Positions 45,479 to 57,574 of a DNA stretch of 64,000 nt are shown piece after piece. Made by a program: the position numbers and the translations under genes. The notes below the pieces were generated by a model that made no database searches, was not told where the DNA came from, and saw only the letters and a list, made by a program, of their open reading frames with translations. The stretch comes from Phialophora verrucosa (lineage: Eukaryota; Ascomycota; Eurotiomycetes; Chaetothyriales; Herpotrichiellaceae), in contig MSED01000003.1 in assembly GCA_002099365.1 (NCBI GenBank), positions 310,001 to 374,000 on the forward strand, read 5' to 3'. Position 1 is the first letter of the stretch. Each line of letters starts with the position of its first letter.

Positions 45479-47623
45479 ATGTCTGGTGTCAGTGGTACGT
45501 TTCGAGGAACGCCCAGCAGGCGAGGTCAACTCCCATTCGCAGACTCCCCCTCAGCCATTCCACGTCCCAAGCTGGACTCGGCCGCGAGCACAACAGCGCC
45601 CAGCGAGATGTCGGGCACTTCCACCATGTCCGCCAGTCGGGCAAAGCAGACCAAGAGAGATGAGGTATGTCGTGACAACACATGGACAAAAACATTGGTG
45701 CCTAACTGCCTATCAAGGCCATCCGACGTAAGATGGAGGCCGATCTCAACAAGAAGAAACATGTCCCAGCTCGCGCGCGACATACGCGCAAAGCACCTCC
45801 GGGCACAGTCCTCGCTCTCAAGCCCAGCCAGGCTCTCCAGATCAAGCCCAGCACTACGGTCGCGGAGGCTGCCCAGCTGATGGCTGCCAAGCGAGAAGAC
45901 TGCGTCCTGGTTACAGACGATGACGATAGAATCGCTGGTATCTTTACGGCAAAGGACCTGGCCTTCCGTGTGGTTGGAGCCGGTATCAAAGCCAGCCAAG
46001 TCACCATTGAACAGATCATGACAAAGAACCCCCTGTGCGCGAGAACAGACACTAGTGCGACCGACGCTCTGGATCTTATGGTCCGGAAAGGCTTCCGACA
46101 TCTTCCTGTCATGGATGAAAATCAAGATATCTCCGGTATTCTCGATATCACAAAATGCTTCTACGAGGCCATGGAAAAGCTGGAACGCGCATACAGTTCC
46201 TCTCGGAAATTGTACGATGCACTCGAGGGTGTGCAGTCGGAACTCGGCTCGAGCCAGCCCCAACAGATCATCCAGTACGTCGAGGCATTGAGACAGAAGA
46301 TGTCAGGACCTACATTGGAGTCGGTCTTGAATGGACTCCCTCCCACGACGGTCTCAGTCAGGACGTCCGTCAAAGAGGCAGCGCAACTCATGAAGGAGAA
46401 TCATACAACGGCAGTCTTGGTGCAAGATCAAGGGTCGATAACAGGTATCTTTACGAGCAAAGACGTGGTCTTGCGTGTCATTGCGCCGGGTCTGGATCCG
46501 TCAAACTGCAGCGTGGTCAGAGTGATGACCCCTCATCCCGACTTTGCACCCTCAGACATGAGTATTCAAGCTGCCTTGCGGAAGATGCACGGTAAGTCGT
46601 CACCTGGTAATGTCCCCTGACGTAAGCTAAAGCGCTACAGACGGACACTACTTGAACCTCCCCGTCATGAACGGCGAAGGCGAGATCGTTGGTATGGTGG
46701 ACGTCCTCAAATTGACATACGCCACCCTTGAACAAATCAACACCATGGGCTCGGGCGAATCCGAAGGTCCCGCTTGGAACAAATTCTGGTTGTCAATGGA
46801 CAACGACACCGAATCAATCATGTCGGGCGAGGGCAGCCACCGTCCTACGACACCTGGCCATCGGTCGGTGATGGAATCGGAGTCCGGTCGTCCGGGTTTT
46901 GAACGAGGTGACAGCGTTATGCCACACGATTCAGCTTCACATCGTGGAGATGATGCCCACTCAGAGGTGCTTCCTTCGGTCGAATCGCCGGTCGAGACGG
47001 AGGCACCTTTCCCATTCAAGTTCAAGGCCCCCAGCGGTCGGGTGCATCGGATACAAGTCGTCGCCAGCCACGGGGTTACCGAATTGGTTGGCCAGGTTAC
47101 CTCGAAACTTGGCGGTGAGGTTGAGGCCGTGGGTGGCGAAGCGGCTGTGGAAGACGGGCAACTGGGCAAAGCAGGTTACGCTCTAAGCTACCTGGACAAC
47201 GAGGGGGATACCGTGTCCATCACCACAGACCAAGATCTTCTCGACGCAATATTGCTCGCGAAGCAAGGCAAGCGAGATAAGGTTGACCTGTTTGTTCACG
47301 ACCCGGCTCAGCCACCAATTCCCGCAACCATCGATCCTCACCCCCAGCTTTCCAAACCGCCCACACCGCCGGAGTCTGTGCTCAAGACACCCGCAGCACC
47401 CATAACAGCAGACGGGGACGACTCAGACGAGGCAGAAGAAGAAGCTCACGTGGTCAAGACGATTCGATCGAAGCGAGCACCGGCGGTGCAGCAGCACAAG
47501 CAGCAAGAGCCGCCACAGGTCATTGCTGGCGTTCCGAATGATTTACTTCTTCCCGGCGCCATTGTCACTCTTGCTGTGGTTATTGTCGGTGTTTTTGCGA
47601 TTAGTCGAGCGACATCAAAGTAA
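45479..47623 (+). CDS. CBS and PB1 domain protein, C-terminal membrane anchor
   Basis: Three exons: 45479-45664, 45718-46591 and 46641-47623, with introns of 53 and 49 nt. The product is 680 residues. A Ser/Thr-rich N-terminus is followed by four CBS motifs: two in about 95-215 ('VAEAAQLMAAKREDCVLV', 'ATDALDLMVRKGFRHLPV') and two in about 285-430 ('VKEAAQLMKENHTTAVLV', 'YLNLPVMNGEGEIVGMVDV'). A PB1 domain at about 500-585 begins 'FPFKFKAPSGRVHRIQV' and holds an acidic 'DNEGDTVSITTDQDLLDAI' (OPCA-type) motif. A single transmembrane helix (LLPGAIVTLAVVIVGVFAI) ends the protein, suggesting a tail-anchored cytosolic sensor. The same architecture occurs in fission yeast Mug70-like proteins. CBS pairs bind adenine nucleotides; the actual ligand and role are unknown. 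Confidence 0.93.
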
Positions 47624-48088
47624 GCGTCAAGCAGGAGCGATATGGCGTGAAACATGATGATACCTATGCTTGGCGCGTAATGCTGAGCTTGTTGTTGCCA
47701 GTGCCGTAACTGCTGGAGTGCCCGGGTTGATCTTGATTTCAGGTTTGCAGCCTCTTCCGTTGTAATGCTGTACAGGAATTGCGATTATGATATAGATTCA
47801 CCTGAGTTTCTCCACTTTGAACATCAAGCTTTATACAGGGGCCGGCAGCAGGGTGACCGGCAATGCCACTCAAAGACTCTTTCCTCAAAGTATCTACGCG
47901 ATGGGCGGGAAAGGAAAGGGAGGCCCGACAGATACATACTCCGTTCGCCGAGTCTGTACACTGACACTGGAGTCTTCAACGCCTTCAGCGTGTGATGGAT
48001 ATGTAGTGTGTCCGACTATGTATCTCACATGGGTCTGCTCCATTCCTGTACATGACTACATACGAGGACCTCCCACCCTACTGCGCGC
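47624..48088. other. Convergent 3' spacer between CBS/PB1 gene and PEX1
   Basis: 465 bp between two stop codons on opposite strands; nothing beyond 3' untranslated sequence is apparent. Confidence 0.5.
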
Positions 48089-51000
48089 TCACATCAAACT
48101 CGTCCGTCCGCCAACCTCGCGGCCACCCTGTCCAGAGGGCATCTCCCCATTCCTCCCCACCACGAACTCCCTATATATGGCGGCCAAGCGCTTCCTCTCA
48201 TCCGGCGAAATACTGCTCCTCGTGCTCGCGAGACTCTTCTCCACATGCAGCCAGGATATCACGACTTTCTCGTCCTTAGCGTCCGCGTCGGCGTTTTCAT
48301 TCTCCTCCACCGCTTCGCCATTGAGGCCCAAGCCTGTGCTCGAGCCCGACGTGCGGCGCGCAAACGTGTTCCTCAGCGCGGCCTTCTCGCGTTTGCGCAT
48401 CAGCTTCAGTTCGTCGAGCTTCGCTGCCACGGCGGCTTTGGACTCGGCGGCCGAGGCGCCCGTGCCGAGAGATTTCTTGGCCAGCGCGTCCTCCTCGGGC
48501 GAGTACAGAAATTGGATGAAATCCTGCTTGGAGTGCGTGGCGTGTCTCTTGCGGCGTTTTCCGGGTCCCGTGCCGTTGGGAAGGGAAGTGTCTTTGTTGT
48601 GAGCTGCGTGCGAGGGCGCCGACCCAGACATCTTGTCGCCAAGCAGGTCGTGGATCGCCTCCAAATGTGCGTTGTACATCAGTGCCTGGAGGTCCGCGCC
48701 GCTGAAGCCCTCGGTGCGTTGCGCCACGCTCAGCAGCCGGTTCTCGACTTCGGGAGTTAGGTTCAGTTTCGTGCTCACTGCCTTCAGGATGTCGAGCCGG
48801 TCGTTCATGTCCGGCATGTCGCAGAGGAGGGATTTGTCCAGTCGCCCCGGTCGGAGGAGTGCCGGGTCGATCAGGTCCGGGCGCGAGGTCGCGGCCAGGA
48901 CGTACACGCCGTCTAGCCCTTCAGCGCCGTCCATCTGCGTGAGCATCTGATTGACTACCCGATCGGTCACGCCCGTGGAATCGTGGCCCCTCTTCGGGGC
49001 GATGCTGTCGAACTCGTCGAAGAACAGGACGCACGGTTTCGCGGCTTGGGCCCGTTCGAAGAGGTCGCGCACGCTCTTTTCCGAGGCGCCGATGTATTTG
49101 TTCAAGATCTCGGGGCCTTTGACGGAGATGAAGTTGAGGTTGCATTCGCCGGCGACGGCGGAGGCGAGCAACGTTTTGCCACACCCGGGGTAGCCGTAGA
49201 GGAGGAGGCCGGAGCGCAGGCGAAGGGGGGAGCGAGCGAAGATCGGGGCGTATTTCGTCGGGTAGAGCAGCGTTTCGAGGAGCGTGTTCCTGGTGCTGTG
49301 CAGGCCGCCGATTGATGAGAACGTGGTTGTCGAGTGTGTTAATGTCACGTTGCGGAGGGATGAAGGAGTGAAGTTCCTCAGCGCTGCGTCAAAGTCGGCC
49401 TTTGTTAATGTGGGCTGTGTGTCGGAGGAGTCGTCGTTCGACGTGATCATGCGGGTGAGAGTTTCATTGCGGGCACGGGCGAGCAGGAGGACGATGTCGG
49501 CAGGCATGTACCCATCTGTCTTGCCTGCGATGTCGAGGAAGTCGAGGCTCGGGGAGACGCGGAATCCTTCGCTTGGTGGAGATGAAGCAGAAGACGTCGG
49601 TCGAGATGATGGATTGGACGGGTCCATCCAAGAATTTTCGGACATGCTCTGCGCATCGCTTGGGTTCTTGGTGTGCTTGTGGTGCGGTTGGCAAGAGCCA
49701 TCGCTGGTCAGGGATGCGAGGATATCTCGTCGGATCTCTTTCGTGGGAGCTTTTATCGATATGATGTCGCCCACGATATGGCCCCCGATGATGATACTGT
49801 TGAGTGAGTCCTTTGACTGCGCGGTCGCAAGTAGAGCGACGCCAGAATGGATACTGCAGTACTGACGTACGATAGCACACAGCACTTCGGTGATCTGTCG
49901 ACTCCTCGCGTTGTCATTGCCGACTTCTAATTCGGTCTCGCTGGGACAAATCTTGTCTAGGTCGTCAAGCACCACCACTGACTGTCCGCCGAGCCTGGCA
50001 CACCAAGACGCTGACATGAACAGCCGTGTCAAGATCTCTTTCACCGTCGAAACTCGAGTCTCATCCGTTACGAGCTTCTGGCAGTCGAAGAAAGTCACAT
50101 TGAAGACATAGTCCTCTCGTAGCATCTGTGATATGCTGTGAGCGAGCGACGTCTTTCCCGAGCCGACACCACCAGTCAGCAGAACCGAAGAGCACAACGT
50201 CAGATTAGACATGCATTGCTTCAAGATCCCGTCGGCGCCAATCAATGTAGGTAGTTTTGTCGGGATGCCGTGGGCGAAGGTGGGAAACAAGGTCGTCAGC
50301 TCAACCGGCCGGGCAACTTCAGCTTTGACCTCAAATTCATGGTCCTGCTCTTGTGCAACTACCCACAGAAGCTTATTGTCCGGATCTTCATCCACCTCTG
50401 CGGGGCGCTTGAATCGCAAGATACCACCATCAAATGACGCCGTAGATGACGAGTCGCCCGACGCCGGAAGGATCATACCATCGGTGAGAGGGCCAGCCAG
50501 AAGATCGTCGTCTCCAGCAAAGGTCAGTCGTAACTTGTCCGCCAGAGCTCGTTTGGCTGCTTGTGAGTCTCCGCCGAATTGAAGGCCGTCTTTCTTCTTC
50601 GAATTCAGAGGCATGAAAGGGTAGAACTGGAACTTCTTGATCGAATAACGAGGTAACGGCGGGCCTGCTGCCTGGATTCGGACAATCACCCCCACCAGTC
50701 CTTCAACACCAAGCATTTTGCAGAGAGAGGAGGACAGCACAGCATGGTTGCCATCCACCGGCGTCGGCCAAGGCAGAAGTTGAGCGACGATCTTAGAAGC
50801 AGGTCTCCCCACTTCGCTGCCTTCTTCTTCTTTCAGTCGGTTGAGCTGAGCAGTGTCCAGTTGGGCCCGCATGCCGTTGGGTTTAACAATGGTTATATTT
50901 ACCCATGTGGCCGCTTTCAGGCTCTCTGACTCGATCACCTCACTACCAACCCAGATGCATAATTGGTTACTCCGTGTTGCGTTGGAAGCATCGTCGAAGA

Positions 51001-51874
51001 AGCTGTCTGCCACTGAGCGATCAATGGCGCGCATAAACAGAGCAGGTCTCGCGGGCACTGCTTTTCGAGCTGAGCTGGCGCCGCTTTTGCCACTACGTCT
51101 GCTCGCTGTACTTCTGGCATCTCTTCTATCGCTTCTGCTAGACTTGGGTCGCGTCTTGGGCGCTACAATAACTTCAGCGTCCGGAGCAATTTTAGCGAAA
51201 GGGATTGTGTTTGGAATTGGCGGGACCAAAGAGGTGACGATAATGTTAGCTGTTGACGTTGGGGATAGGTGTAGCGTCAAAGGGTGGGTGTTTTCTGTTT
51301 GGGTTGTCGCTTTGCTGGTGTATGCAGGATTCGGGAGGGCGCGGATTTGCGACAACAGGTTGAGCTCGAGGAATGTGGCATGAAGCTCGATGACCTCCCA
51401 GTCAGCAGGCGTCAACGGTTCGATATTGACACTGTGAGCGACAGGCGGGTCGAGGTGAATTAGGACTCCAATCTTCTGGCCCTCAGCAAGCCCGAGCAGT
51501 TTGGCGAATGTTGCATCAATCTCAATAGTCTGAACATCCTGCTCCCTGCTTCCAGGTCTAGCCCGGTCGTTGTTCAGGAGAGACGCTGGCCTCGTCCGAC
51601 TGGGCATCCCAGTCCACCCGACATACGCCGACCGTTGAAACCCGGCAGTGTTGCCGCTCGAGACAGCCCCAGATGAAAGAGTCTGCGACCGATACTGCAA
51701 TTCGACGACCACATTTTGAGCTGGCTGGATGGGAATTAGTACAGGCGGTGATCAGGGCGACAGTCAACTTACGATGTTCGTGTTGCTGATCAACGCAATC
51801 AATCCTGGAGGAAGGTTGACCAAGCAATTCTGAAGGGAGGTCAACGCGACCTCAGCTCGGACTGGAGGGGCCAT
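48089..51874 (-). CDS. pex1: Peroxisomal AAA-ATPase PEX1
   Basis: Two exons, 51874-51773 and 51724-48089, with a 48-nt intron. The product is 1245 residues. The N-terminal PEX1 double-psi-barrel region begins MAPPVRAEVALTSLQNC and contains 'PLTPADWEVIELHATFLE'. D1 has Walker A GGVGSGKT near residue 550 and 'VVVLDDLDKICP' as its B motif. The second, conserved ATPase domain D2 has GYPGCGKT near 879, 'VLFFDEFDSIAPKRG', and the second region of homology 'LAATSRPDLIDPALLRPGR'. With PEX6 it forms the hexameric motor on the peroxisome membrane that pulls ubiquitinated PEX5 out for another import round. Ser-rich inserts occur around 690-730. It is divergent from MCM7. Confidence 0.97.
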
Positions 51875-52149
51875 ATTTGTCTGCTCTGGGCGCAAGAATA
51901 TAAGAGTCTACCACAGCATCGGGATATGGATCCGATATAGAGAAGGGCAAGGACTATGGCGCGAACATGTTCCAAACATACTCTGGCTGACTCTTGAGCA
52001 TCGTCCTTCGCACACGCCGAATTCGGCCATTCTCGGAACCTCGGCTCGAATCACGTGCAAGGGAGATTGCGGCATAACGTCAATGCTTCGCAGCAGCAAT
52101 CTCTCCCTGGTTGGGTCCACATGCTTCGCCCTAATCTTTTCCGCACTTT

Positions 52150-52155
52150 ACGCGT
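52150..52155. promoter_or_regulatory. MCB (MluI cell-cycle box) ACGCGT, distal
   Basis: An exact ACGCGT 135 bp before the MCM7 ATG. MCB sites are bound by MBF-type factors that drive G1/S genes, MCM genes among them, in yeasts. Confidence 0.55.
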
Positions 52156-52170
52156 TGGTTTCGCGACACG

Positions 52171-52176
52171 ACGCGT
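52171..52176. promoter_or_regulatory. MCB (MluI cell-cycle box) ACGCGT, proximal
   Basis: A second exact ACGCGT 21 bp (two helical turns) from the first and 114 bp before the MCM7 ATG. TTTCGCG lies between them. Confidence 0.55.
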
Positions 52177-52284
52177 TGCTGAGCATGCAGAGACCCAGCC
52201 AGCCCAGCCAGCCCCTTGTACCTCGTCTGGTTCTTCAATTCCAACGACAGCATCTCCTCCACCTTCACACCGCTAGACGGCACC

Positions 52285-54902
52285 ATGGCGCTCCTCCAGT
52301 ACAAGACGATCGCCGACTACGAGAAACAATTAGACGCGTTCCAATCCTTTCTGGAGAAATTTGAAACCTCCAAGACCTCCTCCGACGCTGCTGCTGAAGC
52401 AATTGACGGCCTCCACCTCGATGGCGACCACACCAGCGACGAATACGACTTTATGGATGATGTCGCAGACGATGATCGCGCGGGGTCACGGCGGCGGCCG
52501 AAGCGGAAGTATATGGATATGTTGCAGGAGGTGGCAGATCGAGAGCGCCAGAACATCGTGATAGAGCTGGATGATCTGAACGAGGTGCGCGAATGCTCCG
52601 CGGCGCGGGAAAGACTAGCTGATAACCGGGGCACAGTTCGAGGAGTCCTTAGGCGACGAAGTACATCTGAGACTTGTGGAGTCGGTTACGAACAACACCA
52701 AGCACTACGTCGACCTGTTTTCCGAGGCTGTAGACAAGATCATGCCCCAACCGAGCAGAGAGATCTCGTACGTCGTGTCGCCGGGTGTGGCGGGTCTCCG
52801 AACTGACGCGACTCTAGATTCAAAGATGATGTGCTCGATATCATCATGGCTCAGCGAGCAAAGCGCAACGAAACAGTGGCTTCTGCTGCGGAAGCTGATG
52901 CTGAAGCTGCGGCAGCTGTCTCGACGTTTCCAGCAGAATTGACCAGGAGATATACACTGAATTTCAAACCTGTCACGCCTAGCGGAACCGATGCTGGCAA
53001 GAAAACGTTGGCGGTCCGACAAGTGCGCGGAGAGCACCTGGGTCACCTAATCACCGTGCGAGGCATCACCACGAGAGTATCCGACGTCAAGCCTAGCATC
53101 CGAATTCAAGCTTACACATGCGATCGATGTGGCAGCGAAATCTTCCAACCAGTCTCGGCAAAACAGTTCACACCACTACAGATGTGTCCGTCAGAGGAGT
53201 GCAAACAGAATGACTCCAAGGGTCAGTTGTTTCCTTCGACACGCGCCTCCAAGTTCCTGCCCTTCCAAGAGGTCAAGATCCAGGAGATGGCAGATCAGGT
53301 CCCAGTGGGCCACATTCCAAGAACATTAACAGTGCACTGCAATGGTAGCCTTGCACGGCAAATGAACCCGGGTGATGTTGTCGATATTGATGGCATCTTC
53401 CTGCCCACCCCGTATACCGGCTTCAGAGCCATTCGAGCGGGCCTGTTGACGGATACCTATCTCGAAGCACAGCATATCACGCAACACAAGAAAGCGTACC
53501 AGGACCTGAAGACTGACCCTCGAATAATTCGAAAGATCGAGTCTTACAAAGCGTCGGGACACATGTACGAATACCTGGCTCGATCAATCGCACCCGAAAT
53601 TTACGGTCACCTCGATGTCAAGAAGGCTCTCCTTCTGCTCCTCATCGGTGGAGTGACAAAAGAGATGGGCGACGGCATGCGCATCCGTGGAGACATCAAC
53701 GTCTGCCTCATGGGCGACCCCGGCGTGGCCAAGTCCCAACTTCTCAAGTACATCACAAAAGTGGCACCCCGTGGTGTCTACACAACGGGGCGAGGATCTA
53801 GCGGTGTCGGTCTGACAGCAGCGGTGATGCGCGACCCCGTCACGGATGAAATGGTGCTCGAAGGTGGTGCCCTCGTGCTCGCCGACAACGGAATCTGCTG
53901 CATCGACGAATTCGACAAGATGGACGACGGCGACAGGACCGCCATCCACGAAGTCATGGAACAACAGACCATCTCGATCAGCAAAGCCGGTATCACCACG
54001 ACATTGAACGCGCGCACGTCCATCCTCGCCGCGGCGAATCCGCTCTACGGGCGCTACAACCCGCGTATATCTCCCGTGGACAACATCAACCTCCCGGCCG
54101 CGCTGCTCTCCAGATTCGACATCCTCTTCCTCATCCTCGACACCCCCTCGCGCGAAGCCGACGAGGAACTCGCTCAGCACGTCTGCCACGTCCACATGCA
54201 CAACCGGCACCCAGAGCGCGAAGGCGAAGGCGTCGTCTTTTCCCCACACGAAGTGAGGCAGTATATCGCCCAGGCCCGCACATTCCGACCGAACGTCCCC
54301 AAGGCTGTGAGCGAGTACATGGTTGGCGCGTACGTGCGGATGCGACAGCAGCAGAAACGCGAGGAAGGGAGCAAGAAGCAGTTCACGCACATCTCGCCGA
54401 GAACACTGTTAGGCGTTTTACGTCTCTCGCAGGCTCTGGCACGATTGCGGTTCAGCACCGAGGTCGTCAACGAGGATGTGGACGAGGCGTTGCGGCTAAT
54501 TGAAGTGTCCAAGGCGAGTCTGTACACGGATCAGCGCAGCCACGGCGACCAGACGGTCTCTTCGAGGATATACGACCTGATCCGTGGCATGAGGGAGTCG
54601 GGTGCCGCGAGCGTGGGTAGTGGCGCGAGAGGAGAGTTGAGTCTGCCTCGAGTGACGGAGCTCGTCACTGCGCGGGGCTTCACGAGTGAGCAGTTTCACA
54701 GGACCATCGAGGAGTATGAGTTGTTGGACGTAAGTGATTTCTTCCTTCTTCCAGCGTGGAGTGCCCGCGTGGCATGTGCTAACATGGCAAACAGGTCTGG
54801 CAAGTCGCCAACAATGGCACCCGACTGGTCTGGATCGAGGCCGGCGACAGTGACGCCGACAACGATGAGCTGATGGGCGAAGGCGAGGAGGAAGACGAGT
54901 AA
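52285..54902 (+). CDS. mcm7: DNA replication licensing factor MCM7
   Basis: Four exons: 52285-52584, 52637-52767, 52818-54729 and 54795-54902. The product is 816 residues. The N-terminal part matches MCM7 ('KYMDMLQEVADRERQNIVI', then ELDDL). The zinc finger has C-x2-C-x18-C-x4-C spacing (from 'CDRCGSEIF'). The MCM AAA core has Walker A GDPGVAKS near residue 442, Walker B 'CCIDEFDKM' and the arginine finger 'LLSRFDILF'. A winged-helix C-terminus is joined across intron 3 ('YELLDVWQV'). The acidic tail ends EGEEEDE. MCM7 is one of six subunits of the MCM2-7 replicative helicase ring loaded at origins in G1. The assignment to MCM7 rather than another paralogue rests on the N-terminus and the DVWQV end. 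Confidence 0.96.
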
Positions 54903-56716
54903 TGGACTGGCTTTGATTAGATGGTCTATCCGCAATTCTGGGTTTGGTTGGATCATTCTTGCGCGACGATGCAGAAGACTGGCACGGCGTTTTCCAGGCG
55001 CGCAACAAACTGAGAAGGTTTCTCCTGCGAGCCAGCGGGGTTGTGCTTCGCAAACGGTGGACGACTTGAACGAGTTCTTTCAGCTCGCATCCCCTGTATG
55101 TTTCACGGCACCAAGGATTGTCTACCTACTCGGTAACCGAAGACAGGGATCTGGAATGGTGAAAGACTACAGTATCAAGCCCGGCAAGCAGCAAAGGCTG
55201 CTCTCATTCAAATCGAGTGCTTTCTTCGCCGAACGTAGTCTGACCAACATAACCGACTGAGTAAGCAGAGGGCGAAGACCATGCACAATGGGGCATCGTC
55301 CATTGTGTCCATTGCTATGCAAACGGCAGAGGTAAGCCGTCAATGGAAACGGAAGGTATACTGCGTCAGTATAATCCAGGCATGCATGCTCATGGCAAAG
55401 CCCGCCAGCCGATGCCAAGAGTTAATATGGCCACTATCTATAAATGTCGCCTACAAGGTACAGTACCTCTCAGTCTGACTTAGTGGATGCTTTAGTGGCT
55501 TGAGGAGGCTGATAATGTAGGTGTCCGGGGTGTCCCCTAGACCCACGTATAGGTACCTATCGAGGCTATGTACAGAATACCTATACGGAGTACGGAGTAG
55601 GATACGGAATACTCCGTAACAAGGACTCGGTCCTATGGTCTTTTCCCAAATCCTTCAAATGGACCTCAGCGCCAACGATATCAAGTTGTAGACGGCGGAC
55701 GGTCACATTCATGAGACTCAGTTGTTGAGAGTCTCCCTGATGGTACAGAGTACCGTCCACAGGAAAACAAAGGGGTAGCTGGATTGGTCGTGGAGAGCAA
55801 CGGGACGCCACATGGCGTGTTTCGTTTGACGACTGCAAGGATACGAGGTACAGTACATAATGGTATATTCCCGGCGGACGAGACATTGCACCCTATCCTA
55901 CATTAAACCGTCTTGGCACGCTCGGGGACGGCGCTGACTATAGGTGAGCATAAACCTAGGTTAATGCCTCAGCCGGGGGTTTACTGTTCTGGTATATGCA
56001 GCCTCACAGTTATCAAGAATAAGACCGACCCGATATTATGAATGGATCCTCCAGCGCTGCGGGGCGCCACGTCAGGGCCGAAAGTGAGACTGTCCGGGGA
56101 ACGAAGGATGCCGACATATACTGTATCGAGACGAGGACAATAAGTACAACCGTTTATCTTATTGTGGGTCAAGGGCCAAATAAGCAGAAAACAAGCCAAT
56201 CACGCACGACTCAGCCGGGATATTCGAGCACGTTGTGTTTGAGAGGAACGAACATTCGGCGGGATTTCGTCTCCGGCCCGGCGCACCCTTCGAGCTAGGA
56301 TTCGTGGTCAGTGTTTGGAATGGCAGAATGGGGAATGGGAGAGTCAGAGTGGTAGCGGTTTGTGAAGCTTTCCTGGCCGCAGTTGGGGCTATGGATATTT
56401 GTATTCCATGGTGGTAGGCAGGGTTGTCGCGAGTTCAGCAGCCGTCAGCAAGATCAGTTCAGGCACGTTTGCTTAATTTAGACGGAACGGATCCGACGCG
56501 TTGGCGGAGAAGATGAGGATGAGGACGAGACGAAGACGATGGCTATGATGTTGGCAGACATTGTATATTATCTCCGTCGACCCCGGATCTGAACGAACTA
56601 CGATCCATACCTTCACTTACTCACTCACCCACCCACTGGCTCCTGATTGCTTGACTAGCGATACCGCAGAGACGAACACGACCCCGAAACAGCGCAAAAA
56701 ACAGGCATCCCACACC
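54903..56716. other. Gene-free stretch, about 1.8 kb
   Basis: No supported gene. It includes a short repeat/hairpin cluster at 55584-55618. The frame of the next gene is open back to 56561, but the residues there look like translated leader. Confidence 0.45.
55584..55618. repeat. Short direct and inverted repeat (TACGGAGTA)
   Basis: TACGGAGTA occurs at 55584-55592 and, sharing one base, at 55591-55599. Its reverse complement TACTCCGTA lies at 55610-55618, so a 9-bp stem with a 10-nt loop can form. Confidence 0.6.
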
Positions 56717-57574
56717 ATGTCGAGCCACCATATGCCATCCCATGGGTCGACTTCGCAACACAACGCTCCCATCAGACCTCCCAACCCGCATAGCGAGGCC
56801 GACCAGATCCGACACAACTGGCAGCAGGCCAACCCTGAGCATGTCGGCGCCGGCAGGGATGCACTGACACAAGTCACAGCTACTCATCATTTCCCACAAG
56901 GGCCTGTAGCTACCCATCATGCACCGGCGCAGCAGCAAGTCGGCGCCGGCAGTGATGCACTCACACAAGTAACAGCTACTCATCATTTCCCACAAGCGCC
57001 TATAGCTGCCCATCATGCCCCGGGGGGTCAGAGCACACCAACGTCTTCCACACACGTCAATTATCCCGATTCGACGCGTGGTAGTTTTCCCAGTTCGACA
57101 CACGGTAGTTATCCCTCGACCCACGACGCCATGTCCGAACAGGACATTCCGACTCCTACCACACACTCGAGCTATCCGCCTTCGTCCCTGTTCTCCCGCC
57201 CAGATACCCATTCCTCCTACACCGATCCATCCTTGCACTCGCACGCTCTCACCGAGTCGGACGTCAGCCAGGGGAGCTCACGTGGGCATGTTGACGATCT
57301 TTCGAGTCTCTCGCATGACTCAGAGGTGTATCCAGTGTCTGACCTACTACAACAACAAATGCAGGCCGCCGCCGGGCCGAGTCACTTCCCCGGAGCATAC
57401 GACGACCATGACACGAGCGCCGCGGCTTACCATGGGATGGGTGGTGAAGAAGAAGACGACTATTATGGAGAAGATGAACACGGACTGCAACATGGCGACA
57501 TGGGCGAAGAGCACCCGGACAATTTCTTGGACATGGATGAAGAGCACCCGGATAACTTCTTGGAGATGCATTAG
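56717..57574 (+). CDS. Low-complexity protein with internal tandem repeats, unknown function
   Basis: A single exon of 285 residues from MSSHHMPSHGS; the open frame begins earlier, at 56561, so the start is tentative. A 32-residue unit occurs twice in tandem: 'VGAGRDALTQVTATHHFPQ' and 'VGAGSDALTQVTATHHFPQ', each followed by a P-V/I-A-x-HHAP ending. It is encoded by a 96-bp duplication. Then come short S-T-x-G-S-Y/F-P repeats, and at the end two acidic units with EEHPDNFL(D/E)M. It is rich in His, Ser, Gln and Asp, with no hydrophobic segments and no known domain. Because the repeat substitutions are mostly silent or conservative, I judge it coding. Intrinsically disordered cytosolic or nuclear protein is the best description. 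Confidence 0.55.
   Translation: MSSHHMPSHGSTSQHNAPIRPPNPHSEADQIRHNWQQANPEHVGAGRDALTQVTATHHFPQGPVATHHAPAQQQVGAGSDALTQVTATHHFPQAPIAAHHAPGGQSTPTSSTHVNYPDSTRGSFPSSTHGSYPSTHDAMSEQDIPTPTTHSSYPPSSLFSRPDTHSSYTDPSLHSHALTESDVSQGSSRGHVDDLSSLSHDSEVYPVSDLLQQQMQAAAGPSHFPGAYDDHDTSAAAYHGMGGEEEDDYYGEDEHGLQHGDMGEEHPDNFLDMDEEHPDNFLEMH
56843..57034. repeat. 96-bp tandem duplication inside a gene
   Basis: The first copy is 56843-56938. The second starts at 56939 and stays similar for about 80 bp before diverging. The start of both copies is gtcggcgccggcag. Confidence 0.85.

Larger units (their letters stand above)
51875..52284. promoter_or_regulatory. Divergent promoter region of PEX1 and MCM7
   Basis: 410 bp between start codons. 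The MCM7 side holds two ACGCGT boxes and a TTTCGCG (see separate entries). No cell-cycle-type element is evident near PEX1. Confidence 0.6.

Noticed and set aside
53584..54390. 268-codon minus-strand frame over MCM7
   Set aside because: Antisense to conserved MCM7 motifs; no independent support.
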